64,000 nt of DNA, taken from NCBI GenBank assembly GCA_016721465.1, contig JADKIA010000003.1:372001-436000 (forward strand). The letters are read 5' to 3'. The notes under the pieces are model-generated. The model saw only the letters and a program-made list of their open reading frames with translations. It did not search any database and had not been told where the DNA came from. Both the position numbers and the translations under genes were made by a program. Shown here piece by piece: positions 8,581 to 16,818 of the stretch; within the stretch, counting starts at the first letter, position 1; every line of letters starts with the position of its first letter. Source of the DNA: Ideonella sp. GTDB taxonomy: Bacteria; Pseudomonadota; Gammaproteobacteria; Burkholderiales; Burkholderiaceae_C.

Positions 8581-9063
8581 ATGCACCCGAGCCGTTGGTT
8601 CACGCTGCCGATCCGCTGGCTGCTGCCGTTGGCCCTGAGCGTGGTGCCGCTGTTGGGCTGCCAGTCAATGCCGGCTGCCGTTGGCGCCGATGCGGCCCAG
8701 GCGCAGGTGCTGGCCACCGAACGCGCCTTCGCCAAGACCATGGCCGATCGCGACCACGTGGCCTTCACGGGATTTCTGTCGGACGAGGCGGTGTTCTTCA
8801 CCGGCCCCACGCCCGTGCGAGGCAAGGCGGCCGTGGCGGCGCATTGGGCGCGTTTCTATGCGGCACCCGCCGCACCGTTCTCGTGGGCCCCGGACGAGGT
8901 GCAGGTGCTGGACTCGGGCACGCTGGCATTGAGCAGCGGGCCCGTGCACGACGCCGGCGGCAAGCTCATCGCACGCTTCACATCCGTCTGGCGCCTGGAG
9001 GCCCCGGGCACCTGGCGCATCGTGTTCGACAAGGGCAGCGCCGCCTGTCCGGTCTGTCCCTGA
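8581..9063 (+). CDS. Lipoprotein with SnoaL/DUF4440-like NTF2 fold
   Basis: The 160-residue protein has a lipoprotein signal with lipobox LLGC at residues 24-27 after a hydrophobic run. The mature part matches the NTF2/DUF4440 pattern: an AERAFAKTMADRD-type first helix, AFTGFLSDEAVFFTG, a VRGKAAVAAHW helix, and a closing strand TWRIVFDKG. Family members bind or turn over small hydrophobic molecules, but most DUF4440 proteins are uncharacterised. Likely anchored in the envelope. It lies 16 bp after the YCII gene and reads the same way. Confidence 0.8.
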   Translation: MHPSRWFTLPIRWLLPLALSVVPLLGCQSMPAAVGADAAQAQVLATERAFAKTMADRDHVAFTGFLSDEAVFFTGPTPVRGKAAVAAHWARFYAAPAAPFSWAPDEVQVLDSGTLALSSGPVHDAGGKLIARFTSVWRLEAPGTWRIVFDKGSAACPVCP

Positions 9064-9170
9064 GCGTGCGCACCCGCGGGCGCGCGAACGCCAGACCGGG
9101 TCGCGCGGGGCTCAAGTCCAGCCATGTCGTGCCGACAACTGGGCAAGCAGTCTTGAGAGGACACCGCACC

Positions 9171-9653
9171 ATGTCAAGGATTCAAGGGCGGGCCGTTGCG
9201 GCCCTGCGTCGTGGTTTCACGATGATCGAATTGATCATCGTCATCGTCATCCTGGGCGTGCTTTCGGCGGTGGCCCTGCCGAAGTTCATCGACATGCGCG
9301 GCGATGCCGAGAAGGCGTCCATCGAAGCCTGGGTGGGGGCCTTGCGCAGCGCCTATGGCCTGATGTACGCGGCCACCATGGTGGCCAATGTCGGCTACAC
9401 GAACCCCTATGCGATGGTGCTGCCGAGCATTGTTCGCTGCGATGGCGTGGACCAGCTGGAGCCGCGCGGTGAGCAGTGGCAGGGCAATCACCTGGCCCTG
9501 GCCGGCCTGCGCAATGCGGTGTTCAAGGACAACACGCAGATGGCCTGCTCGTACGGCAGCAACAGCATCGAATTCGACACCCGCTCGGGCCGCCACGTCA
9601 GCATCGTCAACAACGGCCAGGGTGTCACGTGGTCGGCCTCGCCCGCGTACTGA
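9171..9653 (+). CDS. Type IV pilin-like / MSHA-type prepilin
   Basis: The 160-residue protein has a prepilin signature: a short basic leader, then G-FTMIELIIVIVILGVLS, with cleavage after Gly and Glu at mature position 5. A prepilin peptidase would cut and methylate it in the inner membrane. The globular part contains two Cys (in VRCDGVD and MACSYG) that may form the D-region disulfide. The length and the APKF-like sequence after the helix resemble MshA-type pilins. No assembly genes are nearby, so it would rely on machinery encoded elsewhere. Confidence 0.88.
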   Translation: MSRIQGRAVAALRRGFTMIELIIVIVILGVLSAVALPKFIDMRGDAEKASIEAWVGALRSAYGLMYAATMVANVGYTNPYAMVLPSIVRCDGVDQLEPRGEQWQGNHLALAGLRNAVFKDNTQMACSYGSNSIEFDTRSGRHVSIVNNGQGVTWSASPAY

Positions 9654-11167
9654 CGGGCGCGTGTTCGGCTGGCTGGCGCGGCCTGGCGGCTGAAGCCGGA
9701 CGCCCAGCCCCTCGGGCATACCTCGCGGGCCGGCGTGCCCTGGCGCTGCTGGCAGGCCTGGCCGTCATGGCGACGGCCGTACTCACGCAGCCCTGGGCGG
9801 CGATCTGGGCCAAGGCCTTGGTCGATCCCTTCTTCCACAGCACGTCGGCCGGTGCCGCACTCACCTTGCTGGGATTTGCCGCAATGGCCACGGTGCGCCT
9901 GGCGCTTGGCTCGGGTCAGCTGCCGCTGGCCGTGCAGCGTCTTGCGCTCGCCGGGATGCTGGTCACCGTGCTGGTCGGCAACGCGGGCAACCTGATCGCG
10001 CACCTGCAGCTCACGAGCCGCCTGGAGCTGCCCGCCAGCGTGGCGCTGTACCACTGGGTCGGTGACAGCAACACCTACAGCTACCTGCTGCATACGCATG
10101 CGGGCAAGGCGGCGGTGGACTGGATGCTGGTCGGTGCGCTCGACCGGCTGGCGCCGAGCTACGACATGGGCCGCGCCATGGCGCAGGCGGTGCCGGCCTG
10201 GACCGCGCCGCTGTGTGCCGGCGCGATGGCCTTGGCGTCCATGGCCGGCTTGGTGGCCTTGCCTGGCATGGCGTCGGGCCCCAGGCCTCGGGTGCGTCTG
10301 GCGCTGTTCTGCTTTTGTGCGCTGTCGTGCATCAAGTCGATCGCCGACGGCGGGCCGCTCACGTACCATTTCATCCCCGCTTTTCTGGTGCTGGCGTGGA
10401 TGTCGGCGCAGTCCTGCGGCTGGGTGCAGCAGCTCACCCGTCGCGCCGTGGCCGTCGGGGCCGTGTCGATCACGGCCTACATCGTGGCCTGGTTGTCCCT
10501 CGGCGACGAGCCGGGTCTGGAGGCCTTTGTCGGGTTCGGTGGAACGTTGGCCGTGCTGGGGCTGTTGGGCTGGCAGGGCCTGCCGCGCCCGGCGCGCAGC
10601 CGGCCGGTGGTGCTCGGCCTGGGGCTGGCCTGCGCGGGCGGCGTCGCCTGGGCGGTGCTGGGCGCCTTGGTGGCCACGCCCTTGGCCTTGTCCTTGCCTC
10701 TGGACGAGGGCACCGAAGCCACACGCTGTGACCTGGGCAGCCTGCATTGCACGCGCCTGCCGGTGCACGGCCAAAGCGCCTACGCGGTCTATCGCAGCAC
10801 GGGCGACGACCCGTTGAAGCCGCACCACACCTTCATTGCACCGCAGCAGGCGCCTGGCGCCAGCCAGCTGGTGGCGCTGATTCACCCGCTGCGCACCGTG
10901 GCACCGCGGGTCACGCCGGGGTCGGCCGTGGCTGTCACGCCCGTGCAGCGCATGGCCGGCACCGCCAACGTGGTGGTGGCACTGCGCGCCGCCACGGTGC
11001 CTGCCATCTTCAATCCGGCACCGAGCGCGTTCTCCACGCGCAACTACCACGTCTTCATGCACCTGGCCGCGGCGCAATTGCGGGCCCAGGGCCTGCAGGA
11101 CTTCGCCCTGGTGCCGTTGCTGCGCCAGGCCGATGCCGATGCCGTGGGCCTGCGGTCGCCGCACTGA
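9629..11167 (+). CDS. Polytopic membrane protein of unknown function
   Basis: About 512 residues with roughly eight to ten hydrophobic segments in the first 350 residues, then a soluble C-terminal part of about 160 residues beginning near CDLGSLHCTRLP. The C-terminal part probably lies outside the inner membrane and has a CxxxxxxC pair. The start is uncertain: GTG 9629 overlaps the pilin gene by 25 bp and keeps the first membrane segment, whereas the first ATG (9767) would lose much of it. No family recognised. The position just after the pilin-like gene may be chance. Confidence 0.6.
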   Translation: MVGLARVLTGACSAGWRGLAAEAGRPAPRAYLAGRRALALLAGLAVMATAVLTQPWAAIWAKALVDPFFHSTSAGAALTLLGFAAMATVRLALGSGQLPLAVQRLALAGMLVTVLVGNAGNLIAHLQLTSRLELPASVALYHWVGDSNTYSYLLHTHAGKAAVDWMLVGALDRLAPSYDMGRAMAQAVPAWTAPLCAGAMALASMAGLVALPGMASGPRPRVRLALFCFCALSCIKSIADGGPLTYHFIPAFLVLAWMSAQSCGWVQQLTRRAVAVGAVSITAYIVAWLSLGDEPGLEAFVGFGGTLAVLGLLGWQGLPRPARSRPVVLGLGLACAGGVAWAVLGALVATPLALSLPLDEGTEATRCDLGSLHCTRLPVHGQSAYAVYRSTGDDPLKPHHTFIAPQQAPGASQLVALIHPLRTVAPRVTPGSAVAVTPVQRMAGTANVVVALRAATVPAIFNPAPSAFSTRNYHVFMHLAAAQLRAQGLQDFALVPLLRQADADAVGLRSPH

Positions 11168-11173
11168 CGCGCC

Positions 11174-11947
11174 ATGCTGAGCCTGCAACTCGGTGAGGTG
11201 GCGCTGGTGGGCCTGGCGGTGGGCGCCGGGTCGGCGCTCACCGGGCTCGGTGCGGGGCTGTCGGCCCCCTTGCTCGCCTGCCTGGGGCTGCCGCTGCCTT
11301 CGGCCTTGCTGGCCGCCAAGCTGCCGGTGGCGGTGAGCGACGTGGGGGCGGTGTGGGGCCAGCTCCGGGGCCGTGGCAGGCCCGGTGTGCGCGACGCCAG
11401 GGGTGCGTGGGCGGCGGGCGCCGTGGTCGATGGGCCGGCGGTCGACGCGCTCGGCCTGTGCTGCACTGCTGTCGCGGGGGGCCTGGCCGCCGCTGCGGTG
11501 CTGTGCTGGCCTCCAGTGCTGTCGTTGATGTTGAGCGTCCTGATGTTGCTGCTGGCCTTGGTCGCGGCGGTGTGGGGCTTCAGGCCGCGGGCCGTTTCGA
11601 TCTGCTGGGGCGGCTACATCGGTGGCTGTGGCGTCGGCGCCGGCGTGATGATGCGCGGCACGCGATTGCAGCAGGGCGAGCCGTGGTGGTGGCTGTCCTT
11701 GCGCGCACGCCAGGTGGGCGCGGCCGCCAATGTGGGCGCAGTGCTGGTGCTGGCGGGCGGCGGCTTCACCGCCGCACCGGAACTGTGGTGCCTGGCCTTG
11801 TTCCAGGGCCTGGGCGCCTGGGTCGCGTCGGCCGGCCTGTCAATCTGGCGCGGCAAAGCCTGCGACGAAGCCACGGTCGATGTGGTCCTTCCAGCGCCAG
11901 GCCCAACGCCCCTGCGCGGCCAACGGGCCCCAGGCACCGATGGCTGA
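11174..11947 (+). CDS. TauE/SafE-like (TSUP) membrane protein
   Basis: The 257-residue protein has about seven hydrophobic segments. The first segment, with VGAGSALTGLGAGLSAPLL and a following LPLPSALLAAKLPVA, fits the repeat that opens each half of TSUP-family permeases. TSUP proteins export or import sulfite, sulfoacetate or other sulfur compounds. The second half, with GGYIGGCGVGAG, fits the second repeat. The family call is moderate, as the sequence is divergent. Its 3' end overlaps the opposite-strand oxidoreductase gene by 108 bp. Confidence 0.6.
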   Translation: MLSLQLGEVALVGLAVGAGSALTGLGAGLSAPLLACLGLPLPSALLAAKLPVAVSDVGAVWGQLRGRGRPGVRDARGAWAAGAVVDGPAVDALGLCCTAVAGGLAAAAVLCWPPVLSLMLSVLMLLLALVAAVWGFRPRAVSICWGGYIGGCGVGAGVMMRGTRLQQGEPWWWLSLRARQVGAAANVGAVLVLAGGGFTAAPELWCLALFQGLGAWVASAGLSIWRGKACDEATVDVVLPAPGPTPLRGQRAPGTDG

Positions 11948-12979
11948 ACCATCGCCGGTGGCCAGCAGCGCCAGATAGCGGCGCTGCGGGGTGTAGGTCT
12001 GCATCTGGCCTTGCCCCAGCGCAGCGCGCAGGTTGTGGGTGAGCACCGGGCCCATGCGCACGGCATAGACGCCGGCCTTGGGCAGGCTGGCATCGGCTGC
12101 GCCGGGCGACGCGCCCCAATCGGCACAATCGCCCACGGCGAACACCTGCGGGTGCGAGATGGATCGCAGCTGAGCGTCGATGCGGATGAAGCCGTCGTCG
12201 CTCGAGGCCAGGCCGCTGCGGGCGGGCCAATGGTGCGCCTGCGCGCCAGTGGCCCACAGCACCAGGTGTTCGGACTTGGTGGGCGCCGAGGGTGCATCGT
12301 CGAAACCGGTGCCCAGCAGCAGCTCCACACCGCGCGCATCGAGTGCGGCCCGCACCAGGCGGGCTGCGTGCGGGGCCATGCCCGCCAGCAAGGTGGGGCT
12401 GCGGCTGATGAGCCGCGGCGCGATGGGTCGCTCGGGGCACATCAGGCTCAGGTGCGCGTGCGCGCACAACAAGGTTTCCACGCCCGCGGCGCCGCCACCC
12501 ACCGCGGTGAGGGTCAAGGGGCGCTGCAGCGGGTCCATGGCCAGGTCGCTCAGCAGGGTCTCCCAGCGGGCGCGCAGCGCCCCCAGTGGCCGCATGGCCA
12601 GCACCTCGGCACCCGTCACCTCGGGTGGGTGCAGCGTGGCGCCGATGTTGATGGAGATGACGTCCGCCCCGAGCACCGTGCCGCTGCGCAGCATCACCTG
12701 GCGCAGGGCGGCGTCGCAGGCGATCACCTCGTCGGTGATCAGGCGCGCGCCGGCGGCCTGCGCCAGCGCCTCGAAATCGATGCAGATGTCGGCGAACGCG
12801 TAGTGGCCGGAAAGCCAGCCCGGCACCATGCCCGAATAGGGCGCCAATGCGCTGGGCGAGACCACGGTGAGGTCCACGTCGGGCAGCGGACGCCGCGCCC
12901 AGTCGCGCAACACCTGCGCATGCGCATGGCCGGCGCCCAGCAGCAGCAGGGTTCGCATCCTCAGGGTCGGCTGGTTCAT
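11840..12979 (-). CDS. FAD-dependent pyridine-nucleotide oxidoreductase (NDH-2-like)
   Basis: The 379-residue protein has an N-terminal FAD-binding LLLLGAGHAHAQVL, a second Rossmann glycine motif AVGGGAAGVE, and the C-terminal FAD motif VFAVGDCADW. Layout and length fit type II NADH dehydrogenases or the related group found as a domain next to selenophosphate synthase. It probably passes electrons from NAD(P)H to a quinone or other acceptor. ATG 12979 gives the proper N-terminus; an upstream ATG at 13051 would overlap the neighbour. It starts 7 bp after the stop of the TVP38 fusion gene, so both are likely one transcript. Confidence 0.83.
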   Translation of the reverse strand: MNQPTLRMRTLLLLGAGHAHAQVLRDWARRPLPDVDLTVVSPSALAPYSGMVPGWLSGHYAFADICIDFEALAQAAGARLITDEVIACDAALRQVMLRSGTVLGADVISINIGATLHPPEVTGAEVLAMRPLGALRARWETLLSDLAMDPLQRPLTLTAVGGGAAGVETLLCAHAHLSLMCPERPIAPRLISRSPTLLAGMAPHAARLVRAALDARGVELLLGTGFDDAPSAPTKSEHLVLWATGAQAHHWPARSGLASSDDGFIRIDAQLRSISHPQVFAVGDCADWGASPGAADASLPKAGVYAVRMGPVLTHNLRAALGQGQMQTYTPQRRYLALLATGDGSAIGAWGPLAAQGRWAWRWKDHIDRGFVAGFAAPD

Positions 12980-12986
12980 GTCGGCG

Positions 12987-15212
12987 TCAGCCTCGTTGCC
13001 ACCGATGGTAGCGCTCCACCCAGCGCAGCACGGCCTGCGGTGCGTGGGCACGCTTCCATTCGCCGGCGGCGTACTTGTTGGCCTCGGCCAGGGTGGGGTA
13101 GGTGTGGGGCGTGCCCAGGAGCTTGTTCAGGCCCAGGCCATGCTTCATGGCCAGCACGAATTCGGCCAGCAGGTCGCCAGCGTGCTCGCCCACGATGGTG
13201 GCGCCCAGGATCTTGTCCTTGCCGGGCACGGTGAGCACCTTGACGAAGCCGCTGGCACTGCCGTCGGCGATGGCGCGGTCCAGGTCGGCGATGTCGTAAC
13301 GCGTCACTTCGAAGGGCAGGCCCTGCGCCTGGGCTTCGGCTTCGGACAGGCCCACGCGCGCCAGCTCCGGGTCGGTGAAGGTGCACCAGGGCATGGCGTG
13401 GTAGTCGACGCGGAACTTCTTGAATCGGCCGAACAGCGCGTTCACCGCCGCATACCACGCCTGGTGAGCGGCCACGTGCGTGAGCTGGAAGGGCCCGGCC
13501 ACGTCGCCCACGGCAAAGATGTTGGGGTACAGCGTGGCCAGGTGGGCGTCGGTGGCCACGGTCTTGCGCGGGGTGAGCGGGATGCCGAGCTCCTCCAGCC
13601 CGTAGCCGGTGACGCGCGGCGCACGGCCGACGGCGCACAGCAGTTCGTCGTACGCCAGGGCCCGCTCCGTGCCGTCGGGCGCACGCACCACCAGCTGCCG
13701 CGCAGCACCGGTGGATTCCACGCGCACGGCGGTGTGGCCGGTGAGCAGGGCCACGCCGTCGCTGCGCAGCGACTGGGCCACGAACTCGGCGGCGTCGGCG
13801 TCTTCGCGCACCAGCACGCGCGGGGCCATTTCCACCACGGTGACCTGCGAACCCAGGCGCGCAAAACTCTGCGCCAGCTCGCAACCGATGGGGCCGCCGC
13901 CCAGCACCACCAGGCGCGGTGGCAGGGCCGCCAGGCGCCACACGTTGTCGGAGGTGAGGCAGCCCGCCTCGGCCAGGCCGGGGATCGGCGGCACGAAGGG
14001 CATGGCGCCGGCCGCGATGACGATGCTGCGCGTGCTGAGTGTGCGCTGCGCGCCTGCCGAGTCGGTGACCTGCACCGTCCAGGGTGAGGTGATGCGCGCA
14101 TGGCCGATCAGCACCTCCACGCCAAGGCCGGTGTAGCGCTCGACCGAGTCGTGCGGCTCGATGTCCGTCACCACCTGGCGCACCCTCGCCATCACCGCGG
14201 CAAAGTCGACCTGGACGGCCTCCGGGGCCGCCTTGGTGTTCAGGCCGAACTCGGCCGCGTGGCGCATCTGGTGCGCCAGCTTGGCCGAGCGAATCAGGGC
14301 CTTGCTGGGCACGCAGCCGGTGTTCAGGCAATCGCCGCCCATGCGGTGCCCCTCCACCAGGGTGACCTTGGCCTTCACGGCGGCGGCGATGTAGGCCGAC
14401 ACCAGCCCACCCGCGCCGGCTCCGATGACCACCAGGTTGCGCTCGAAGCGCGCCGGCCGGGGCCAGCGGGCGTAGACCTTGCGGCGCTGCAGGGCGCCGA
14501 CGATCGCCTTGGCCAGCAGCGGGAACAGGCCCAGCAGCACGAAGCTGCCCAGCAGTGCAGGCGACAGCACGTCGCGCAGGCTGCCCAAGGTGGCCAGCTG
14601 CGTGCCGGCGTTGACGTACACCGCCGTGCCCGCCAGCATGCCCAGCTGGCTGACCCCATAGAAACGCGTGGCGGAGATGGGCGTGAGCGCCACCACCAGG
14701 TTGACCAGGAAGAACGGGAAGGCCGGCACCAGCCGCAAGGTGAGCAGGTAGAGCCAGCCATCGCGCGCCATGCCCTCGTTGATGGGCGCGAGTTGTTTGC
14801 CGAAACGGGCCTGCACGGCATCGCGCAGAAGGTGGCGCGCCACCAGAAAGGCCAGGGTGGCGCCGATGGACGAGGCAAAGGACACCAGGACCAACCCCCA
14901 CCAGAAGCCGAAGACGGCGCCGCCGGCCAGCGTGAGCACCGTGGCGCCGGGCAAGGACAGCGCGGCCATGGCCACATAGGCCAGCAGGTACGCGGCCGAG
15001 CTCAGCGCCGGTTGCTGCTGCACCCCGGCGACCAGCGAGTCGCGACTGGCTTTCAGCGATTCCAGTGTCAGCAGCTGGCCCAGACCGAAGCGCTGCCAGG
15101 CCCAGGCGGCGCCGAGCGCCAGCAGCACCACGGCCAGCCACAGCAGTCGTCGGGACGCCGCGCTGCCAGGTCGGGGCGCTGGGCCTTCAGGGGTGGTTTG
15201 TGGAGCGGCCAT
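12987..15212 (-). CDS. TVP38/TMEM64 membrane domain fused to a mercuric-reductase-like disulfide oxidoreductase
   Basis: The 741-residue protein has two parts. Residues 20-240 are a TVP38/TMEM64 (DedA-like, SNARE-associated) membrane domain with the SLPGATVLTLAGGAVFG and RLVPAFPFFLVN motifs. Residues 257-735 are a class I pyridine-nucleotide disulfide oxidoreductase: FAD motif VVIGAGAGGL, redox-active CLNTGC (C295 and C300), a second Rossmann GGGPIGCE, and VGDVAG. The C-terminal dimerisation part has HTYPTLAE, where a His-Glu pair is expected. No MerA-type HMA domain or C-terminal Cys pair is visible. Such fusions are known in proteobacteria; the substrate is not established. It is likely co-transcribed with the downstream oxidoreductase. 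Confidence 0.88.
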   Translation of the reverse strand: MAAPQTTPEGPAPRPGSAASRRLLWLAVVLLALGAAWAWQRFGLGQLLTLESLKASRDSLVAGVQQQPALSSAAYLLAYVAMAALSLPGATVLTLAGGAVFGFWWGLVLVSFASSIGATLAFLVARHLLRDAVQARFGKQLAPINEGMARDGWLYLLTLRLVPAFPFFLVNLVVALTPISATRFYGVSQLGMLAGTAVYVNAGTQLATLGSLRDVLSPALLGSFVLLGLFPLLAKAIVGALQRRKVYARWPRPARFERNLVVIGAGAGGLVSAYIAAAVKAKVTLVEGHRMGGDCLNTGCVPSKALIRSAKLAHQMRHAAEFGLNTKAAPEAVQVDFAAVMARVRQVVTDIEPHDSVERYTGLGVEVLIGHARITSPWTVQVTDSAGAQRTLSTRSIVIAAGAMPFVPPIPGLAEAGCLTSDNVWRLAALPPRLVVLGGGPIGCELAQSFARLGSQVTVVEMAPRVLVREDADAAEFVAQSLRSDGVALLTGHTAVRVESTGAARQLVVRAPDGTERALAYDELLCAVGRAPRVTGYGLEELGIPLTPRKTVATDAHLATLYPNIFAVGDVAGPFQLTHVAAHQAWYAAVNALFGRFKKFRVDYHAMPWCTFTDPELARVGLSEAEAQAQGLPFEVTRYDIADLDRAIADGSASGFVKVLTVPGKDKILGATIVGEHAGDLLAEFVLAMKHGLGLNKLLGTPHTYPTLAEANKYAAGEWKRAHAPQAVLRWVERYHRWQRG

Positions 15213-15250
15213 GGTGTTCCGGGTGGGGGTGCGTCGGCCGGGCAGCGTGG

Positions 15251-15286
15251 GGCTGCAGCGACCACTGCCAGTCGGTCGCTGCAGCC
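15251..15286 (-). terminator. Perfect 13-bp stem hairpin after the amidase gene
   Basis: GGCTGCAGCGACC (15251-15263) and its exact reverse complement (15274-15286) flank a 10-base loop. The hairpin lies between the stop of the amidase gene (15291) and the start of the TVP38 fusion gene (15212), both on the minus strand. There is no T-run, so it may be a weak or non-canonical terminator, or an mRNA-stability element. Confidence 0.5.
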
Positions 15287-15290
15287 GGGG

Positions 15291-16818
15291 CTACCTTACA
15301 CCGGCAACGCCGGTCGCTGTGCGACCTGGGGCCATCACCACCGCGCCAGGGTGGGCAGCCTCCCACTGCGCCGCCACGCGCAGCAACAGCGCGTCGTCAC
15401 CGAGCGGCGCCCCGAGCATCGCGCCGATGGGCAGGCCGTCCGCCGACCAGCCCGCAGGCAGCGAGATCGATGGCGCTCCGGTGGCATTGGCCAGTGGCGT
15501 GAAGGGCGAGTAGCGCCACAGGCCATTGGGGCCGAGGCGGTAGTCGATGAAATCGGGATTGGTCATCGCCAAGCGGCCCAGGCGCGCCGGCGGCTCGGCC
15601 AACGTGGGCGTGAGCAGCAGGTCGTAGCGTTCATGGAACGCGGCCATCCGGCGACCCACGGCGTGCAGCGTGGACAGGGCACGCAGGTAGTCCGTGCCGC
15701 TGAAGGCGCCACCGACCTGCAGCGCGTCCCACACCACTGGCTCCAGCTCGTCCGGCGTGAGCGCGCGGCCGCGCCGCCTTGGCGATGTCCTGCAGCACCA
15801 TGGCGGTGCCGACGGCCACCACCTGGATCACCGGGCGCACCACGTCCAGCGTGACGAGCTCGGGCGCAGCCTCTTCCACCTCGTGTCCCAGGGCCTGCAG
15901 TTGCCGCGCGAACGCGGCCACGGCACGCGCCACCTCGGGGTGCACGGCGTCGCCCTCGAAGAATCGATTGCACAACGCGATGCGCAGCGGCGGGGGCGGC
16001 ACGGCCACGGCGTCGAGCCAATTCGACGGTTGGGCCGGAGCAGCATAGGGCGCGCCAGGGTCGGCACCCGCCGTGGCCTGCAGGGCGGCCACGCAGTCGC
16101 GCACGCTGCGCGTGAGCACGTGGTCGATGGCCAGGCCGCCCCAGCCTTCGCCCACCAGCGGGCCGCTGGGCATCAGGCCGCGCGAAGGCTTCAGGCCGAT
16201 CAGGCCGCAGGCCGAGGCGGGGATGCGGATGGAGCCTGCGCCATCGTTGGCATGCGCGATGCTGACCATGCCCGACGCGGTGGCCGCAGCGGCGCCGCCG
16301 CTGGAGCCACCGGCCGAGTGCGCAGCGCTCCAGGGGCTGCGCGTGGGGCCGCCGTAGGCCACGGCCTCGGTGCTGGGGCTCACGCCCATCTCGGGCGAGG
16401 TGCTGCGGCCGAAGATCACGAAGCCAGCATCGAGGTAGCGCTGCGCGAGCGCGCCCATGCCGGGCCAGGCCAGGCCTTGCAGGCCGAAGACGCGCGAACC
16501 CATGCGCGACGGGAAGTCGGGGTGCGCCGTGGCCGGGCCCACGTCCTTGATGAGCAGGGGCACGCCCAGGAAGGGGCGGCGCCGCAGCAGCGCCGTGCGG
16601 GCGGCGGCATCGGAGCAACGCGCAACTTCAGCGTCCAGTTCGGCGGCGGTGGCCTGTGCCACCTCGGGCCGCAGCAGGCACACGGCATTGAGCGCCGGGT
16701 TCATCACCGCCACATCGGCCAGCGTGCGCTGCAGCGCCTGCTGCGCGCTGCACTCGCCGCGCGCGATGGATTGCGCCAGGGCGGTGGCGTCACCGTTGAA
16801 CCAGGGAGTGGCGGACAT
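15291..16818 (-). pseudogene. Amidase (amidase-signature family), interrupted by a frameshift
   Basis: The first 350 residues read MSATPWFNGDATALAQSI... and contain the amidase signature: Lys in LLIKDVGPA and the Gly/Ser-rich HSAGGSSGGAAAATASGM, with the Ser-cisSer-Lys triad. The frame is lost in the GC-rich run at about 15761-15778; the remaining 160 residues (PDELEPVVWDALQVGGAFSG onwards) continue in another frame to a TAG at 15291. Both halves are well conserved, so this is either a recent mutation or a sequencing error. An intact protein would hydrolyse an amide in the cytoplasm. The start overlaps the M81 gene stop (ATGA at 16815-16818), so the two belong together. Confidence 0.8.

Noticed and set aside
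10000..11100. Minus-strand frames over the membrane-protein gene
   Set aside because: They are Arg/Gln/His-rich and lack any domain; the plus-strand frame has clear membrane segments.
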